64,000 bases of DNA from Streptomyces sp. T12 (GTDB lineage Bacteria; Actinomycetota; Actinomycetes; Streptomycetales; Streptomycetaceae), in contig NZ_CP117866.1 of the NCBI RefSeq assembly GCF_028736035.1, forward strand, positions 7,192,001 to 7,256,000. The letters are read 5' to 3'. Every line of letters starts with the position of its first letter. Position 1 is the stretch's first letter. The translations under genes were made by a program, and so were the position numbers. The notes under the pieces were generated by a model, which made no database searches, was not told where the DNA came from, and saw only the letters and a program-made list of their open reading frames with translations. Shown here in pieces: positions 16,161 to 26,072 of the stretch.

Positions 16161-16217
16161 CCCGAACCATGCTCAACTTGGCACCTCTGGAACCGATTTG
16201 ACGCACAATTGAATAAC

Positions 16218-16278
16218 CTGTGCACAGTCGTGACCAGGTTCAGTCGAGCCAGGTTCAGTCGAGCCAAGTTCAGTCGAG
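16218..16278 (+). repeat. Palindrome and three tandem 15-bp repeats ahead of the NB-ARC/TPR gene
   Basis: A 15-base unit, CCAGGTTCAGTCGAG, occurs three times head to tail at 16234-16248, 16249-16263 and 16264-16278 (one mismatch in the last). The array runs into the ribosome binding site (GAGGGGG) of the next gene. A perfect 10-bp palindrome CTGTGCACAG (16218-16227) lies just upstream. The 15-base period and position suggest binding sites for a regulator or a 5' UTR control element. Some reading frames start within the array, but the ATG after the binding site is the better start. Confidence 0.75.
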
Positions 16279-16291
16279 GGGGAACGGCGAG

Positions 16292-19252
16292 ATGGCGGCG
16301 GAACTCGGACATGTCACGGTGGTCTTCGCCGGACAGAGCGAGTCCTGGGCCAAGTGGATCGACCACCAGATCCGGGCCGCGGGACGGGGCACCACGCTGA
16401 TCAGGTGGAACCCGCTGCGGCGCCCCCCGACCGCCGAGGCGTTCACCGACCTGCTGAGCGCGCCGGGACGCGTTTTGCTCGTGATCGACGACTGGCACGA
16501 ACGCCTGGGCAGCGAGCGGTTCGAGGCCTGGGCCCAGGCCCTGCGGCAGGTGCTGCCGGCGTACGAGGACCGGATCGCCGCCGTGAGCATCACCGCCCGC
16601 CCCATGCCCGAGGCCGTCATCGCCCTGGCCCCCGTCGAACTGCGCGGCCTTCGGCCCGAGGTGGCGCGCAGCCGGGTCCTGGAGTGCGCGGGCATACCCG
16701 CTCCGGGCGCGCTGATCGACCTGAGCCGCGGCCCCCGGTTCCCCGACGACCCGCCGGACGTCTGGCAGGTCCCGCGCCGCAACCGCCGCTTCATCGGCCG
16801 CACCGAACTGCTGGAGAAGGTCTACGGCGCCTTCTCCGCCGCCGGAGACGACGGCGCCGCCGTGGCGCTGCTCGGCCCCGGCGGCTTCGGCAAGACCCAG
16901 CTGGCCCTGGAGTACGTCCACCGGTTCGCCGGCGAGTACGACATCGTCTGGTGGGTCAACGCCGCCCAACGCGTCACCGCCCGCCAGCAGTTCGCCGACC
17001 TCGCGTCGGCCCTGGACCTGCGGGACTCCGGCGACCTCGGGTCCACCATCACGGCCGTACGCCGTGAACTCGACCGCACTGCGCGGCCCTGGCTGCTCGT
17101 CCTGGACGGCGCCGGCGACCCGGAGCGGCTGGACGGCCTCGTGCCCGAAGGACGCGGCCACGTCCTCGTCACCACCCACCGCAGCGAGTGGGGCGCCCAC
17201 GCCGAGAACATCGCCGTACCGGCCTTCGAACGCCGCGAGAGCGTCGCCTTCGTCGAGCGCCGCACGGCACGCCTCAGCGACACCCAGGCCGCGCGCCTCG
17301 CCGAGGCCGTGGAGGACATGCCCCTGCTGCTCGACCAGACGGCCGCCTGGCTGGACATCAACCCGACCGTGCCGGTCGACGACTACATCCGGGACATCCG
17401 CGACGGCCGCCCGGACCGCTTCGGCGTCATGGCCTCCGGCCAGTACCCGGAGAGCTTCGAGGTCGCCTGGGCGAAGCTCGTCAACACCCTGCGCGAAGGC
17501 TCGGAGACCGCCTGGCAGCTGCTCAACCTGCTCGTCTGCTTCTCGCACGACGTGGTGCCGGTACGGCTGCTGCAGACCGCCCGGCACGGCGACCTGCCCG
17601 CCGAACTGGTCGAGCTGATCGCCGAGCCCAGCACCTGGAACACCGCCCTGCGCCGGCTGTCCGAGATCACCTCCATGCGGATCGAGTACGAACCCGGGCC
17701 GCGGATGGACTCCCAGACCGTCGGCACGCTGCGCATGCACCGCCTCTTCCACCGCTTCGTACGGTCCATCCAGTCGCCCGCCGACGCCGAGCGCTACTCG
17801 GCCGCCGCCCGCAAGGTCCTCGTCTCCGCCGACCCGCGCGACTCCTCCTCGGCCGGCAACTGGGCCCGGTACGCCGTCCTCATCCCGCACCTGGAACCCT
17901 CCGGGGCCCTGGAGTCGGCCGACGACGACGCGCGGGAACTCGTCCTCAACTGCATCGAGTACCTGCGGATGCGCGGCGAGTACCACGACGGCTGGTGGCT
18001 CAGCCGCACCGCCGTGGAGCACTGGCGGGCCACCTCCGGCGACACCGACCGCTCGGTGCTCGTCGCCGTCCACCAGCTCGCCAACATGCTGCGCAGGCTG
18101 GGGAAGTACCCGGAGGCGGAGACCGTCGGCCGCGAGATCCTCGGGCGGCTCGAACGCGCCGACGACGTACGCCCCATCGAGGTGATCCGCGCCAGGGACG
18201 GCCTCGGCGGCACCCTCATGGCCCTCGGCCGCTACCCGGAGGCCCGCGCCCTGTTCGAGGAGGCGGCCGCGAGCGCCGCCGCGGAGCTCGGCGGCGAGCA
18301 GGTGCCACGCACCCTCGCCATCCGCAGCAACCTCGCCGTCGCCCTCGGCCTCCAGGGCCACTACACCGAGTCGCTCGCCCTGCACCGCAAGGTCTTCGAG
18401 GCCCGTGTGGAGGTACTCGGCGGACGCGACGCCCTCACCCTCAACTCCGCGCTGCGCGCCGCCTGGATGCTGCGCCTGCTCGGCAGCTACCGTGAGGCGC
18501 TGGCCATCCAGGGCCACAACTCCCGCGTCCACAGCCAGGTCCTGGACCGCACTCACAGCCAGACCCTGCTCGCCGAGCACAACCTCGCCCTGTGCGCCCG
18601 CCGGGTCGGAGACCTGCAGTTCGCGCACGCCATGCTGCGCGGGGTCCGCGAGAAGCTGATGCGCCGCCGCGGCCCGCTGCACCCGGAGACACTGATGGTC
18701 TCCTGCGACTACGCGATGCTGCTGCGCGACCTGGAGCGCACCGAGGAGGCCAGGGACCTGGCCGAAGCCACCGCCACGCACTACGCCGCCCAGCTCGGCG
18801 ACCGCCACCCCTACGCGATCGGCGCGCGGGACAACGTCGCCACCGTCATGCGCGACATGGGCGAGACACGGGCCGCGCTGGAGCTGTCCCGGCAGACGGC
18901 GCGGCAGATGCGGCGGGCGGTCGGCCGGGCCCACCCGTGGGCCATCGGCTGCGCCAAGAACGAGGTCGCCGCACTCGCCGCCGTGGGTGACGCCGACGCC
19001 GCGGCCGCCCTGGGCCGGGAGACCGCCGACCGCTCCGCCCGCGTTCTCGGCGACGCGCACATCCTCACCATCAGCCTGCGGGCCGGGCTGGCGCTGGACC
19101 TGGCCGAGCTGGGCGAACACGCGCAGGCCGAGAGGCTGCACCAGGACGCGGTCGCCCGGCTCACTTCAGTGCTCGGCGCCGACCACCCGCACACCCGCAC
19201 CATCCTCGAACGGCACCGCCCCTACTGGGACTTCGAGCCCCAGCCCATCTGA
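16292..19252 (+). CDS. fxsT: FxSxx-COOH-system-type TIR-like/NB-ARC/TPR protein
   Basis: A 986-residue cytosolic signalling ATPase. Residues 1-135 resemble a TIR-like fold (GHVTVVFAGQSESWAKWIDH, then RVLLVIDDWHERLG). An NB-ARC NTPase follows with the P-loop GPGGFGKT near residues 193-201 and Walker B WLLVLDGAGD near 267. The C-terminal 400 residues are tetratricopeptide repeats (for example LGGTLMALGRYPEARALFEE). Proteins of this architecture are regular partners of FxsA/FxsB genes and resemble STAND sensors used in defence or self-recognition. The start at 16292 is chosen for its GAGGGGG site. It is separated from the maturase gene by 131 bases that contain a repeat array, so it may have its own promoter. 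Confidence 0.85.
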   Translation: MAAELGHVTVVFAGQSESWAKWIDHQIRAAGRGTTLIRWNPLRRPPTAEAFTDLLSAPGRVLLVIDDWHERLGSERFEAWAQALRQVLPAYEDRIAAVSITARPMPEAVIALAPVELRGLRPEVARSRVLECAGIPAPGALIDLSRGPRFPDDPPDVWQVPRRNRRFIGRTELLEKVYGAFSAAGDDGAAVALLGPGGFGKTQLALEYVHRFAGEYDIVWWVNAAQRVTARQQFADLASALDLRDSGDLGSTITAVRRELDRTARPWLLVLDGAGDPERLDGLVPEGRGHVLVTTHRSEWGAHAENIAVPAFERRESVAFVERRTARLSDTQAARLAEAVEDMPLLLDQTAAWLDINPTVPVDDYIRDIRDGRPDRFGVMASGQYPESFEVAWAKLVNTLREGSETAWQLLNLLVCFSHDVVPVRLLQTARHGDLPAELVELIAEPSTWNTALRRLSEITSMRIEYEPGPRMDSQTVGTLRMHRLFHRFVRSIQSPADAERYSAAARKVLVSADPRDSSSAGNWARYAVLIPHLEPSGALESADDDARELVLNCIEYLRMRGEYHDGWWLSRTAVEHWRATSGDTDRSVLVAVHQLANMLRRLGKYPEAETVGREILGRLERADDVRPIEVIRARDGLGGTLMALGRYPEARALFEEAAASAAAELGGEQVPRTLAIRSNLAVALGLQGHYTESLALHRKVFEARVEVLGGRDALTLNSALRAAWMLRLLGSYREALAIQGHNSRVHSQVLDRTHSQTLLAEHNLALCARRVGDLQFAHAMLRGVREKLMRRRGPLHPETLMVSCDYAMLLRDLERTEEARDLAEATATHYAAQLGDRHPYAIGARDNVATVMRDMGETRAALELSRQTARQMRRAVGRAHPWAIGCAKNEVAALAAVGDADAAAALGRETADRSARVLGDAHILTISLRAGLALDLAELGEHAQAERLHQDAVARLTSVLGADHPHTRTILERHRPYWDFEPQPI

Positions 19253-19277
19253 GTGGCGTCCGGCGGGCCGGCTCCGC

Positions 19278-19460
19278 CTACACGTCGTCGTCCTCGTCGT
19301 CCAGCCGGGCCAGCCACGTCGCCAGCCGCTCGACCGGCACCTCGAAGTCCGGGTTCAGGTCGACGAAGGTGCGCAGCTGCTCGGCCAGCCACTCGAAGGT
19401 GATCTCCTCCTGGCCGCGCCGCTTCTCCAGTTCTTCGATGCCTCGGTCGGTGAAGTACAT
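19278..19460 (-). CDS. DUF6104 family small protein
   Basis: A 60-residue acidic protein that begins MYFTDRGIEELEKRRG and ends in a run of Asp residues. This is a small conserved actinobacterial family (DUF6104) of unknown function. The ATG at 19460 matches the usual family start. A GTG nine codons upstream (19487) is possible, but neither start has a clear ribosome binding site. It is convergent with the NB-ARC/TPR gene and lies 52 bases downstream of the Trypco1-like gene on the same strand, so both may share a transcript. Confidence 0.75.
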   Translation of the reverse strand: MYFTDRGIEELEKRRGQEEITFEWLAEQLRTFVDLNPDFEVPVERLATWLARLDDEDDDV

Positions 19461-19512
19461 GAGCTGAGGATATGTCGTGCTCGCCACGCGTGCGTGCCGG
19501 GCCTGCGGCAGC

Positions 19513-19845
19513 TCACACGCCGGGGTCCTTCCGCTCCCAGCCGAGCTTGACGACGAGATGGCCCTCGACGCCTGCTTTGGTCAGCACGGCCCCCGCGCTG
19601 GCGTTGAGCTTCACGCCGAACTCCAGCTCCACCGTGTCGGGCTGGGCCGCCTGGAAGGTGCGCAGGGTCGCCTCCGCGGCGCGCCGGATGGGGACCAGGG
19701 CCTCCTCCAGGGAGACGGAGGCCTCGCGCATCCGGTCGCCGACGCGGGAGGCGCGGACCATGCCGGGCTCGTCGTCGTCGACCTCGACGACCAGCTGTCC
19801 CTCGCCGTCCTCGTCGCCCATGGCGATCCGCAGCAGCTCGGCCAT
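19513..19845 (-). CDS. Second trypsin-co-occurring domain protein
   Basis: A 110-residue protein of the same small family as the product of 8049-8408. Strand (QLVVEVDDDEPG), long helix (MREASVSLEEALVPIRRAAEATLRTF, given here as separate parts MREASVSLEEALVPI and RRAAEATLRTF), then paired strands (VELEFGVKLNASAGAVL and HLVVKLGWERK). The conserved E-F-G-V-x-L motif is present in both copies. It has no protease gene beside it and lies in the opposite orientation at the end of the island. It may act in trans with the trypsin-like protease 10 kb away. Function otherwise unknown. Confidence 0.8.
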   Translation of the reverse strand: MAELLRIAMGDEDGEGQLVVEVDDDEPGMVRASRVGDRMREASVSLEEALVPIRRAAEATLRTFQAAQPDTVELEFGVKLNASAGAVLTKAGVEGHLVVKLGWERKDPGV

Positions 19846-19946
19846 TCGCGCCCCCGTGTGTCACAACCGGCCCGACGGCCGGGTCGGTCCAGCGTGTCGG
19901 TCCTGATCAATCTACTGGGCCGGCGGGCGAGTTGGCCGTAAATGCC

Positions 19947-19990
19947 ACAAGGCCCGGGCCCCGTCACCTGGACGGGAACCCGGGCCTTGT
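19947..19990 (-). terminator. Terminator downstream of kgd
   Basis: A perfect 12-bp outer stem (ACAAGGCCCGGG at 19947-19958, complement at 19979-19990) encloses a perfect 5-bp inner stem (CCCGT/ACGGG) with a seven-base loop. It lies 22 bases past the kgd stop on the minus strand and also faces the Trypco1-like gene's start region. Confidence 0.87.
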
Positions 19991-20011
19991 CGGTCAGACC
20001 CGTGCTGAGGC

Positions 20012-23000
20012 TCAGGCCTCGAACACCTCGCGGACCAGCTGCTCCTGCTCGGCCTGGTGCCGCTTGGCGGAACCGACGGCCGGGGACGAGCCGTGCGGAC
20101 GCGAGATGCGGCGCAGGCGCTCGCCGTGCGGGACGTCGGCGCCGACGGCCAGGTCCAGGTGGTCGATCAGGTTGAGCGCGATGAACGGCCACGCACCCTG
20201 GTTCGCCGGCTCCTCCTGGGCCCACAGGTACTTCTCGGCGTTCGGGTACTTGGCGATCTCGGCCTGGAGCTCGGCACCCGGCAGCGGGTACAGGCGCTCG
20301 ATGCGGATGATCGCCGTGTCCGTGACGCCGCGCTTCTTCCGCTCGGCCTCGAGGTCGTAGTAGACCTTGCCGGCGCAGAAGACGACCTTCTTGACCGCGG
20401 CCGCGTCGACCGAGGAGTCACCGATGACCGGCTGGAACTGCCCGGTCGTGAACTCCTCCGCCTTCGACGCCGCGGCCTTCAGACGCAGCATCGACTTCGG
20501 GGTGAAGACGACCAGCGGCTTGTGGTGCGGGTTGTGCGACTGCCACCGCAGGAGGTGGAAGTAGTTCGACGGGGACGTCGGCATCGCGACCGTCATGTTG
20601 TTCTGCGCGCACAGCTGCAGGAACCGCTCCGGGCGGGCCGAGGAGTGGTCCGGGCCCTGGCCCTCGTAGCCGTGCGGCAGCAGCAGGACGACGCCGGACG
20701 TCTGGGCCCACTTCTGCTCGGCCGACGAGATGAACTCGTCCACGACCGTCTGGGCGCCGTTGACGAAGTCGCCGAACTGGGCCTCCCACATCACGAGCGC
20801 GTCGGGGCGGGCCAGCGAGTAGCCGTACTCGAAGCCCATGGCCGCGTACTCGGACAGCAGGGAGTTGTAGACGTTCAGCCGCGCCTGGTCCTCGGAGAGG
20901 TACTGCAGCGGCGTGTACTCCTCGCCCGTCTCGCGGTCGATGATCACCGCGTGACGCTGGCCGAACGTACCGCGCTGCGAGTCCTGGCCGGCCAGACGCA
21001 CCGGGACGCCCTCCAGCAGGAGGGAGCCGACGGCGAGGGTCTCGCCCATGCCCCAGTCGATGGTGCCGTCCTCGACCATCGACGCCCGGCGCTGCAGCTG
21101 CGGCAGCAGACGCGGGTGGACGGTGATGTGGTCGGGGATGTTGACCTGGGACTCGGCGATCCGCTTGACGACCTCCGAGGTCACCGCGGTGTTCACGGCG
21201 ACCGGGAACTCGGCCTGCGGGTCCGAGGGCTCCGCGGCGGCGGGCTGCGAGGTGGCCTCGCGGACCTCCGTGAAGACCTTCTCCAGCTGGCCCTGGTAGT
21301 CCTGCAGTGCCTGCTCGGCCTCTTCCAGGGTGATGTCGCCGCGACCGATCAGGGACTCGGTGTAGAGCTTGCGCACCGAGCGCTTCTTGTCGATCAGGTC
21401 GTACATCAGCGGCTGGGTGAAGGCCGGGTTGTCCGACTCGTTGTGACCGCGGCGGCGGTAGCAGATGAGGTCGATCACCACGTCCTTGTTGAACGCCTGG
21501 CGGAACTCGAAGGCGAGCCGCGCGACGCGGACCACGGCCTCCGGGTCGTCGCCGTTCACGTGGAAGATCGGGGCCTCGATCATGCGGGCCACGTCGGTGG
21601 CGTACATCGACGAGCGCGAGGACTCCGGGGCGGCCGTGAAGCCGACCTGGTTGTTGATGACCACGTGGACCGTGCCGCCGGTGCGGTAGCCCCGCAGCTG
21701 CGACATGTTCAGGGTCTCGGCCACCACGCCCTGGCCCGCGAAGGCCGCGTCGCCGTGCAGGGCGACCGGCAGGACGGTGAAGTCCGTGCCGCCCTTGTTG
21801 ATGATGTCCTGCTTGGCGCGGGCGACGCCCTCCAGGACCGGGTCGACCGCCTCCAGGTGCGAGGGGTTGGCGGTGAGCGAGACCTTGATCTGCTCGCCGT
21901 CCAGGCCGGTGAAGGTGCCCTCGGCGCCCAGGTGGTACTTCACGTCGCCGGAGCCGTGCATCGACTTCGGGTCGAGGTTGCCCTCGAACTCGCGGAAGAT
22001 CTGGGCGTACGACTTGCCGACGATGTTGGCGAGCACGTTCAGGCGGCCGCGGTGGGCCATGCCGATGACGACCTCGTCCAGACGGGACTCGGCGGCCGAG
22101 TCCAGCACCGCGTCCAGCAGCGGGATGACGGACTCGCCGCCCTCCAGGCTGAAGCGCTTCTGGCCGACGTACTTCGTCTGCAGGAAGGTCTCGAAGGCCT
22201 CCGCCGCGTTCAGCCGGCGCAGGATGCGCAGCTGCTCCTCGCGCTCCGGCTTGGTGTGCGGGCGCTCGATGCGGTCCTGGATCCACTTGCGCTGCTTGGG
22301 GTCCTGGATGTGCATGAACTCGATGCCGGTGGTGCGGCAGTACGAGTCGCGCAGCACGCCGAGGATGTCGCGCAGCTTCATCAGGGACTTGCCGGAGAAG
22401 CCGCCGACCGCGAACTCGCGCTCCAGGTCCCACAGGGTGAGGCCGTGCTCGGTGATGTCCAGGTCGGGGTGCTTGCGCTGGCGGTACTCCAGCGGGTCGG
22501 TGTCGGCCATGACGTGGCCGCGGACCCGGTAGGAGTGGATCAGCTCGAAGACCCGCGCGGCCTTGGTGACGTCGTCGTCGTGCGACGCGTCGATGTCCTT
22601 GAGCCAGCGGACCGGCTCGTAGGGGATGCGCAGGGCCTCGAAGATCTCGTCGTAGAAGTTGCTCTCGCCGAGCAGGAGGTTCGCGACGATCCGCAGGAAC
22701 TCGCCGGAGGCGGCGCCCTGGATGACCCGGTGGTCGTAGGTCGACGTGAGCGTCATGACCTTCGAGATGCCGAGCTTGTTCAGGGTGTCCTGGGACGTGC
22801 CCTGGAACTCCGCCGGGTAGTCCATGGAGCCGACGCCCATGATCACCGACTGGCCGGGCATCAGACGCGGCACGGAGTGGACGGTGCCGAGGCCGCCGGG
22901 GTTGGTCAGGGAGACCGTCACACCGGTGAAGTCGTCCATGCCCAGCTTGCCGTCACGGGCACGCCGGACGATGTCCTCGTAGGCCTGCCAGAACTCGAAG

Positions 23001-23818
23001 AAGTTCAGCGTCTCGGCCTTCTTGATGCCCGCGACGACCAGCTGGCGGTCGCCGTTGGGCTTCACCAGGTCGATGGCGAGGCCGAAGTTGATGTGCTCCG
23101 GCTTGACCAGGGTCGGCTTGCCGTCCTTCTCCGCGAAGGAGTAGTTCATCGACGGCATGGCCTTGATGGCCTGCACCATCGCGTACCCGATGAGGTGCGT
23201 GAAGGAGATCTTCCCGCCCCGGGCGCGCTTGAGGTGGTTGTTGATGACGATGCGGTTGTCGAAGAGCAGCTTCACCGGGACCGCGCGCACGGACGTGGCC
23301 GTGGGCACCTCCAGGGAGGCGTTCATGTTCTTCGCGACCGCGGCGGCCGGGCCGCGCAGCGTCACGAGCTCAGGGCCCTCCGAGGGTGCGCCGGCTGCGG
23401 CGGGCTCGGCCTTCTTCGGCTGAGCGGGCTTCGCGGCCGGGGCGGGCGCGGCGGGCTTCGCCGCGGCCGGGGCCGGGGCCGGAGCCGGGGCGGCAGGCGC
23501 GGCGGCCGCGGGCTTCGGGGCCGCGGGAGCCGGCGCGGGGACCGACGGAGCGGCAGGCGCCGGAGCGGCCGGAGCCGTGGTGGTCTCTGCGGCCCCCGCG
23601 GCCGCAGTACCCGCCGGAGCCGAGGCGGCGGGCGCCCCCGGCTTGTAGTCGGCGAAGAAGTCCCACCAGGCTCGGTCTACCGAATTGGGGTCCTGGAGGT
23701 ACTGCTGATAGATCTCGTCGACGAGCCACTCGTTCGGACCGAACGCGGCCGCGGGGTTCTTGCCCGCTTGGTCGGTGTCGGTCGAGATGCTCGAGTTACT
23801 GGGGGACTGTGGCGACAC
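20012..23818 (-). CDS. kgd: Multifunctional 2-oxoglutarate dehydrogenase/decarboxylase (E2-E1 fusion)
   Basis: A 1268-residue actinobacterial KGD-type enzyme of the TCA cycle. Order: ODO N-terminal segment with [20 protein letters not shown] (GarA-contacting in relatives), an Ala/Pro-rich flexible linker (about residues 50-140), a succinyltransferase-like E2 catalytic domain ([20 protein letters not shown] region), then the thiamine-diphosphate E1 domain ([57 protein letters not shown]). It works with lipoyl carrier and E3 subunits encoded elsewhere. I start it at the GTG at 23818 (SPQSPSNSS follows), downstream of GAAGAGGG. A GTG at 23846 is the alternative. It is monocistronic with a strong terminator. 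Confidence 0.94.
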   Translation of the reverse strand: MSPQSPSNSSISTDTDQAGKNPAAAFGPNEWLVDEIYQQYLQDPNSVDRAWWDFFADYKPGAPAASAPAGTAAAGAAETTTAPAAPAPAAPSVPAPAPAAPKPAAAAPAAPAPAPAPAAAKPAAPAPAAKPAQPKKAEPAAAGAPSEGPELVTLRGPAAAVAKNMNASLEVPTATSVRAVPVKLLFDNRIVINNHLKRARGGKISFTHLIGYAMVQAIKAMPSMNYSFAEKDGKPTLVKPEHINFGLAIDLVKPNGDRQLVVAGIKKAETLNFFEFWQAYEDIVRRARDGKLGMDDFTGVTVSLTNPGGLGTVHSVPRLMPGQSVIMGVGSMDYPAEFQGTSQDTLNKLGISKVMTLTSTYDHRVIQGAASGEFLRIVANLLLGESNFYDEIFEALRIPYEPVRWLKDIDASHDDDVTKAARVFELIHSYRVRGHVMADTDPLEYRQRKHPDLDITEHGLTLWDLEREFAVGGFSGKSLMKLRDILGVLRDSYCRTTGIEFMHIQDPKQRKWIQDRIERPHTKPEREEQLRILRRLNAAEAFETFLQTKYVGQKRFSLEGGESVIPLLDAVLDSAAESRLDEVVIGMAHRGRLNVLANIVGKSYAQIFREFEGNLDPKSMHGSGDVKYHLGAEGTFTGLDGEQIKVSLTANPSHLEAVDPVLEGVARAKQDIINKGGTDFTVLPVALHGDAAFAGQGVVAETLNMSQLRGYRTGGTVHVVINNQVGFTAAPESSRSSMYATDVARMIEAPIFHVNGDDPEAVVRVARLAFEFRQAFNKDVVIDLICYRRRGHNESDNPAFTQPLMYDLIDKKRSVRKLYTESLIGRGDITLEEAEQALQDYQGQLEKVFTEVREATSQPAAAEPSDPQAEFPVAVNTAVTSEVVKRIAESQVNIPDHITVHPRLLPQLQRRASMVEDGTIDWGMGETLAVGSLLLEGVPVRLAGQDSQRGTFGQRHAVIIDRETGEEYTPLQYLSEDQARLNVYNSLLSEYAAMGFEYGYSLARPDALVMWEAQFGDFVNGAQTVVDEFISSAEQKWAQTSGVVLLLPHGYEGQGPDHSSARPERFLQLCAQNNMTVAMPTSPSNYFHLLRWQSHNPHHKPLVVFTPKSMLRLKAAASKAEEFTTGQFQPVIGDSSVDAAAVKKVVFCAGKVYYDLEAERKKRGVTDTAIIRIERLYPLPGAELQAEIAKYPNAEKYLWAQEEPANQGAWPFIALNLIDHLDLAVGADVPHGERLRRISRPHGSSPAVGSAKRHQAEQEQLVREVFEA

Positions 23819-24099
23819 GGCGGCAACCGCCCTCTTCCGCTTCACAAGGTGATGGACAGCGGAAATAAAGGCTACGCCCCTATGGCCGCGAAGGTCAGGC
23901 TGAGCAAGGTCATCGTCGCGTAAGTCACATCGGAAAGCGTGTTTCGTGCCTGGAAATGGCGGGAAACAAGCGTGGTTCCGCATCAGCTGGGAAGGCGCGA
24001 CCGCGGCCCGGCACGCCACAGGCGCGGGGCTCTGCCTGATCACACGTGTCCGTCAGTCAGGACGCACATGGATCTTGTCGCTCCGCTTCGAACTTTACG

Positions 24100-25206
24100 T
24101 CAACTTGGCACAGATGGCTGCCCGGGAAGTGTGACAAGAATCCGGCAACCCCGATCGGATTCGGCCACACCGATCCGGCCGCCGTGCAGATCGACGGCCC
24201 AGCGTGCGATCGCCAGCCCCAGCCCCGTACCGCCGTCGCTGCCCGGCCCGTGCGGCCGGATCACGGCGCCCCGGTTGAACCGCTCGAAGACCCGGTGCCA
24301 GTCCGACCGCGGAATGCCCGGACCCTCGTCCAGGACCTCCAGCTCCAGCGACTCCGGGTACGCCCCGCGCCGTGCCTTGACCGTCACGCGGCCGTGCGCC
24401 GGGCTGTGCTTGATCGCGTTGTCGATGAGGTTGGCGACGACCTGGTGGATGCGCTCGGGGTCGGCGTGCGCGGTCAGCTCCGGCGGGGAGACGTCGAGGT
24501 GCAGATGGACGTCCGTACGCGTGTGACTGCCGGAGCCCGACGCCATGCCCCCGCGCGCGGAGGCGACCATGTTGGCCTCCTTCAGCACGCCGGACAGGTA
24601 CGGCCAGACCTCGAAGCGCCGCATGCGCAGCGGTACGACGCCGTTGTCCAGGCGGGACAGGTCCAGGAGTGTCTCCACGAGCCGGCCCAGCCGCTCGGTC
24701 TGCTTCAGTGCCGTGCGCATCGTCTCGGGGTCGGCCTCGGCGATGCCGTCGACCACGTTCTCCAGGACGGCCCGCAGACCCGCGATCGGGGTGCGCAGCT
24801 CGTGCGAGACGTTCGCCACCAGCTCCTTGCGCTGCTGGTCCTGGGCCTCCAGCTCGTCCGCCATGAGGTTGATCGTCCCGGCCAGGTCGCCCAGCTCGTC
24901 CCGGCGGTTCTCCCGCACCCGGCGGGTGTAGTCGCCGTGCGAGATGGACCGGGCCACCGCGTTCATCTCGTCCAGCGGTGCGGTGAGCGAATGGGCCACG
25001 AACTGCGTAATGAGCAGTGTGGCGATCATCGAGAAGACCGTGATGAAGCGCAGCTCCGTCTGGGTGCGCACGGCGATCATCGACAGTCCTGTGGTGATCA
25101 GGACCGCGATGATGACCAGTGCGCCCAGCTTGGTCTTGATCGAGAACGGACGTACGCCGCCCCAGGGCTCCCCGGGGCCTCTCCGCGCGGCCGGCCCGTC
25201 GCTCAT
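24100..25206 (-). CDS. Membrane sensor histidine kinase
   Basis: A 368-residue kinase. Two closely spaced membrane segments (about 26-46 and 54-72) leave almost no extracellular loop, so it probably senses the membrane or an intramembrane signal. A HAMP segment (SLTAPLDEMNAVARSISHGD) leads to the H-box NVSHELRTP with phospho-acceptor His135. The N-box (LIDNAIKHS) and G-boxes (DEGPGIP, GGTGLGLAIARW) of the ATPase domain are intact. Its ATG overlaps the stop of the response regulator (ATGA), so the pair is translated together. It lies 281 bases upstream of kgd in the same direction, but is probably a separate unit. Confidence 0.9.
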   Translation of the reverse strand: MSDGPAARRGPGEPWGGVRPFSIKTKLGALVIIAVLITTGLSMIAVRTQTELRFITVFSMIATLLITQFVAHSLTAPLDEMNAVARSISHGDYTRRVRENRRDELGDLAGTINLMADELEAQDQQRKELVANVSHELRTPIAGLRAVLENVVDGIAEADPETMRTALKQTERLGRLVETLLDLSRLDNGVVPLRMRRFEVWPYLSGVLKEANMVASARGGMASGSGSHTRTDVHLHLDVSPPELTAHADPERIHQVVANLIDNAIKHSPAHGRVTVKARRGAYPESLELEVLDEGPGIPRSDWHRVFERFNRGAVIRPHGPGSDGGTGLGLAIARWAVDLHGGRIGVAESDRGCRILVTLPGQPSVPS

Positions 25207-25940
25207 GGCGTCGGGGTCTCCAGGGCGTAGCCCACGCCGTGCACGGTGCGGATCCGCTCGGCGCCGATCTTCCGGCGCAGCGCCTTGATGTGGCTGTCGA
25301 CCGTGCGGGTGCCGGAGGCATCCGCCCAGTCCCACACCTCGGCGAGCAACTGCTCCCGGGAGAGCACCGCGCGCGGGGTGTTCGCCAGGCACACCAGGAG
25401 GTCGAACTCGGTCGGGGTGAGGTGGACATCCTCACTGCGCACCCGCACACGCCGCTGCGCGTGGTCGATCTCCAGCTCGCCCAGGCGCAGGATGCCCGAC
25501 CGCGGGGTCGTGGCGGCCAGCGCGGCCCGCTCGACGCGGCGCAGCAGTACATGCACGCGTGCCGCCAGCTCCCGCATCGAGAACGGCTTGGTCATGTAGT
25601 CGTCGGCGCCGACGCCGAGCCCGACCAGCATGTCGGTCTCGTCGTCGCGCGCGGTCAGCATCATCACCGGTACCGGCCGCTGGGCCTGCACCCGGCGGCA
25701 TACCTCCAGGCCGTCGAAGCCCGGCAGCATGATGTCGAGGATCAGCAGGTCGGGCTGCCAGGCCTCGGCCGTGTCGACGGCCGCCGGACCGTCGCCCGCG
25801 GTCTGCACGAGGAAACCCTCGGCACGCAGGCGGGCCGCGATGGCGTCCACGATGGTCGGATCGTCCTCGACCACGAGGACCCGGCGCTGAGCGCCGGGAG
25901 TCGCCGCCGTGCCGTTGTGGGAGGTGTGTGTCTGCTCCAT
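25203..25940 (-). CDS. OmpR-family response regulator
   Basis: A 245-residue two-domain regulator. The receiver has the acidic pair VVEDD, phospho-acceptor Asp69 in LILDIMLPG, Thr in MLTARDDE and Lys in MTKPFS. The C-terminal winged helix (HLTPTEFDLLVCLANTPRAV, then RTVDSHIKALRRKIG) binds DNA. It has a 15-20 residue Thr/Gly-rich N-terminal extension. The start at 25940 follows GGGGCGGG at a suitable distance. It is the first gene of a two-gene operon with the histidine kinase. Targets are not evident from the sequence. Confidence 0.91.
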   Translation of the reverse strand: MEQTHTSHNGTAATPGAQRRVLVVEDDPTIVDAIAARLRAEGFLVQTAGDGPAAVDTAEAWQPDLLILDIMLPGFDGLEVCRRVQAQRPVPVMMLTARDDETDMLVGLGVGADDYMTKPFSMRELAARVHVLLRRVERAALAATTPRSGILRLGELEIDHAQRRVRVRSEDVHLTPTEFDLLVCLANTPRAVLSREQLLAEVWDWADASGTRTVDSHIKALRRKIGAERIRTVHGVGYALETPTP

Positions 25941-26072
25941 CGCCCGCCCCAAAGTTGCTTTCCGGAATCCGTGGGGTGATCCCGCTACCTGGCTATGCCT
26001 GCGCATGCTTGCGATTGACGCTTGAATGATCCGCGTCAGAGAAGCAGAGTACGGGGAGTCACCGTGCCACGG

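Noticed and set aside
16220..16291. Earlier start for the NB-ARC/TPR protein within the 15-bp repeats
   Set aside because: It would encode a repeated Gln-Val-Gln-Ser-Ser stretch. The ATG at 16292 follows a strong GAGGGGG and begins the family-like sequence.
20057..23923. A 1288-codon open frame on the plus strand
   Set aside because: It is the antisense shadow of kgd. The minus-strand protein has full domain and motif support; the shadow is Arg/Val/Leu/Asp-rich with no family motif.
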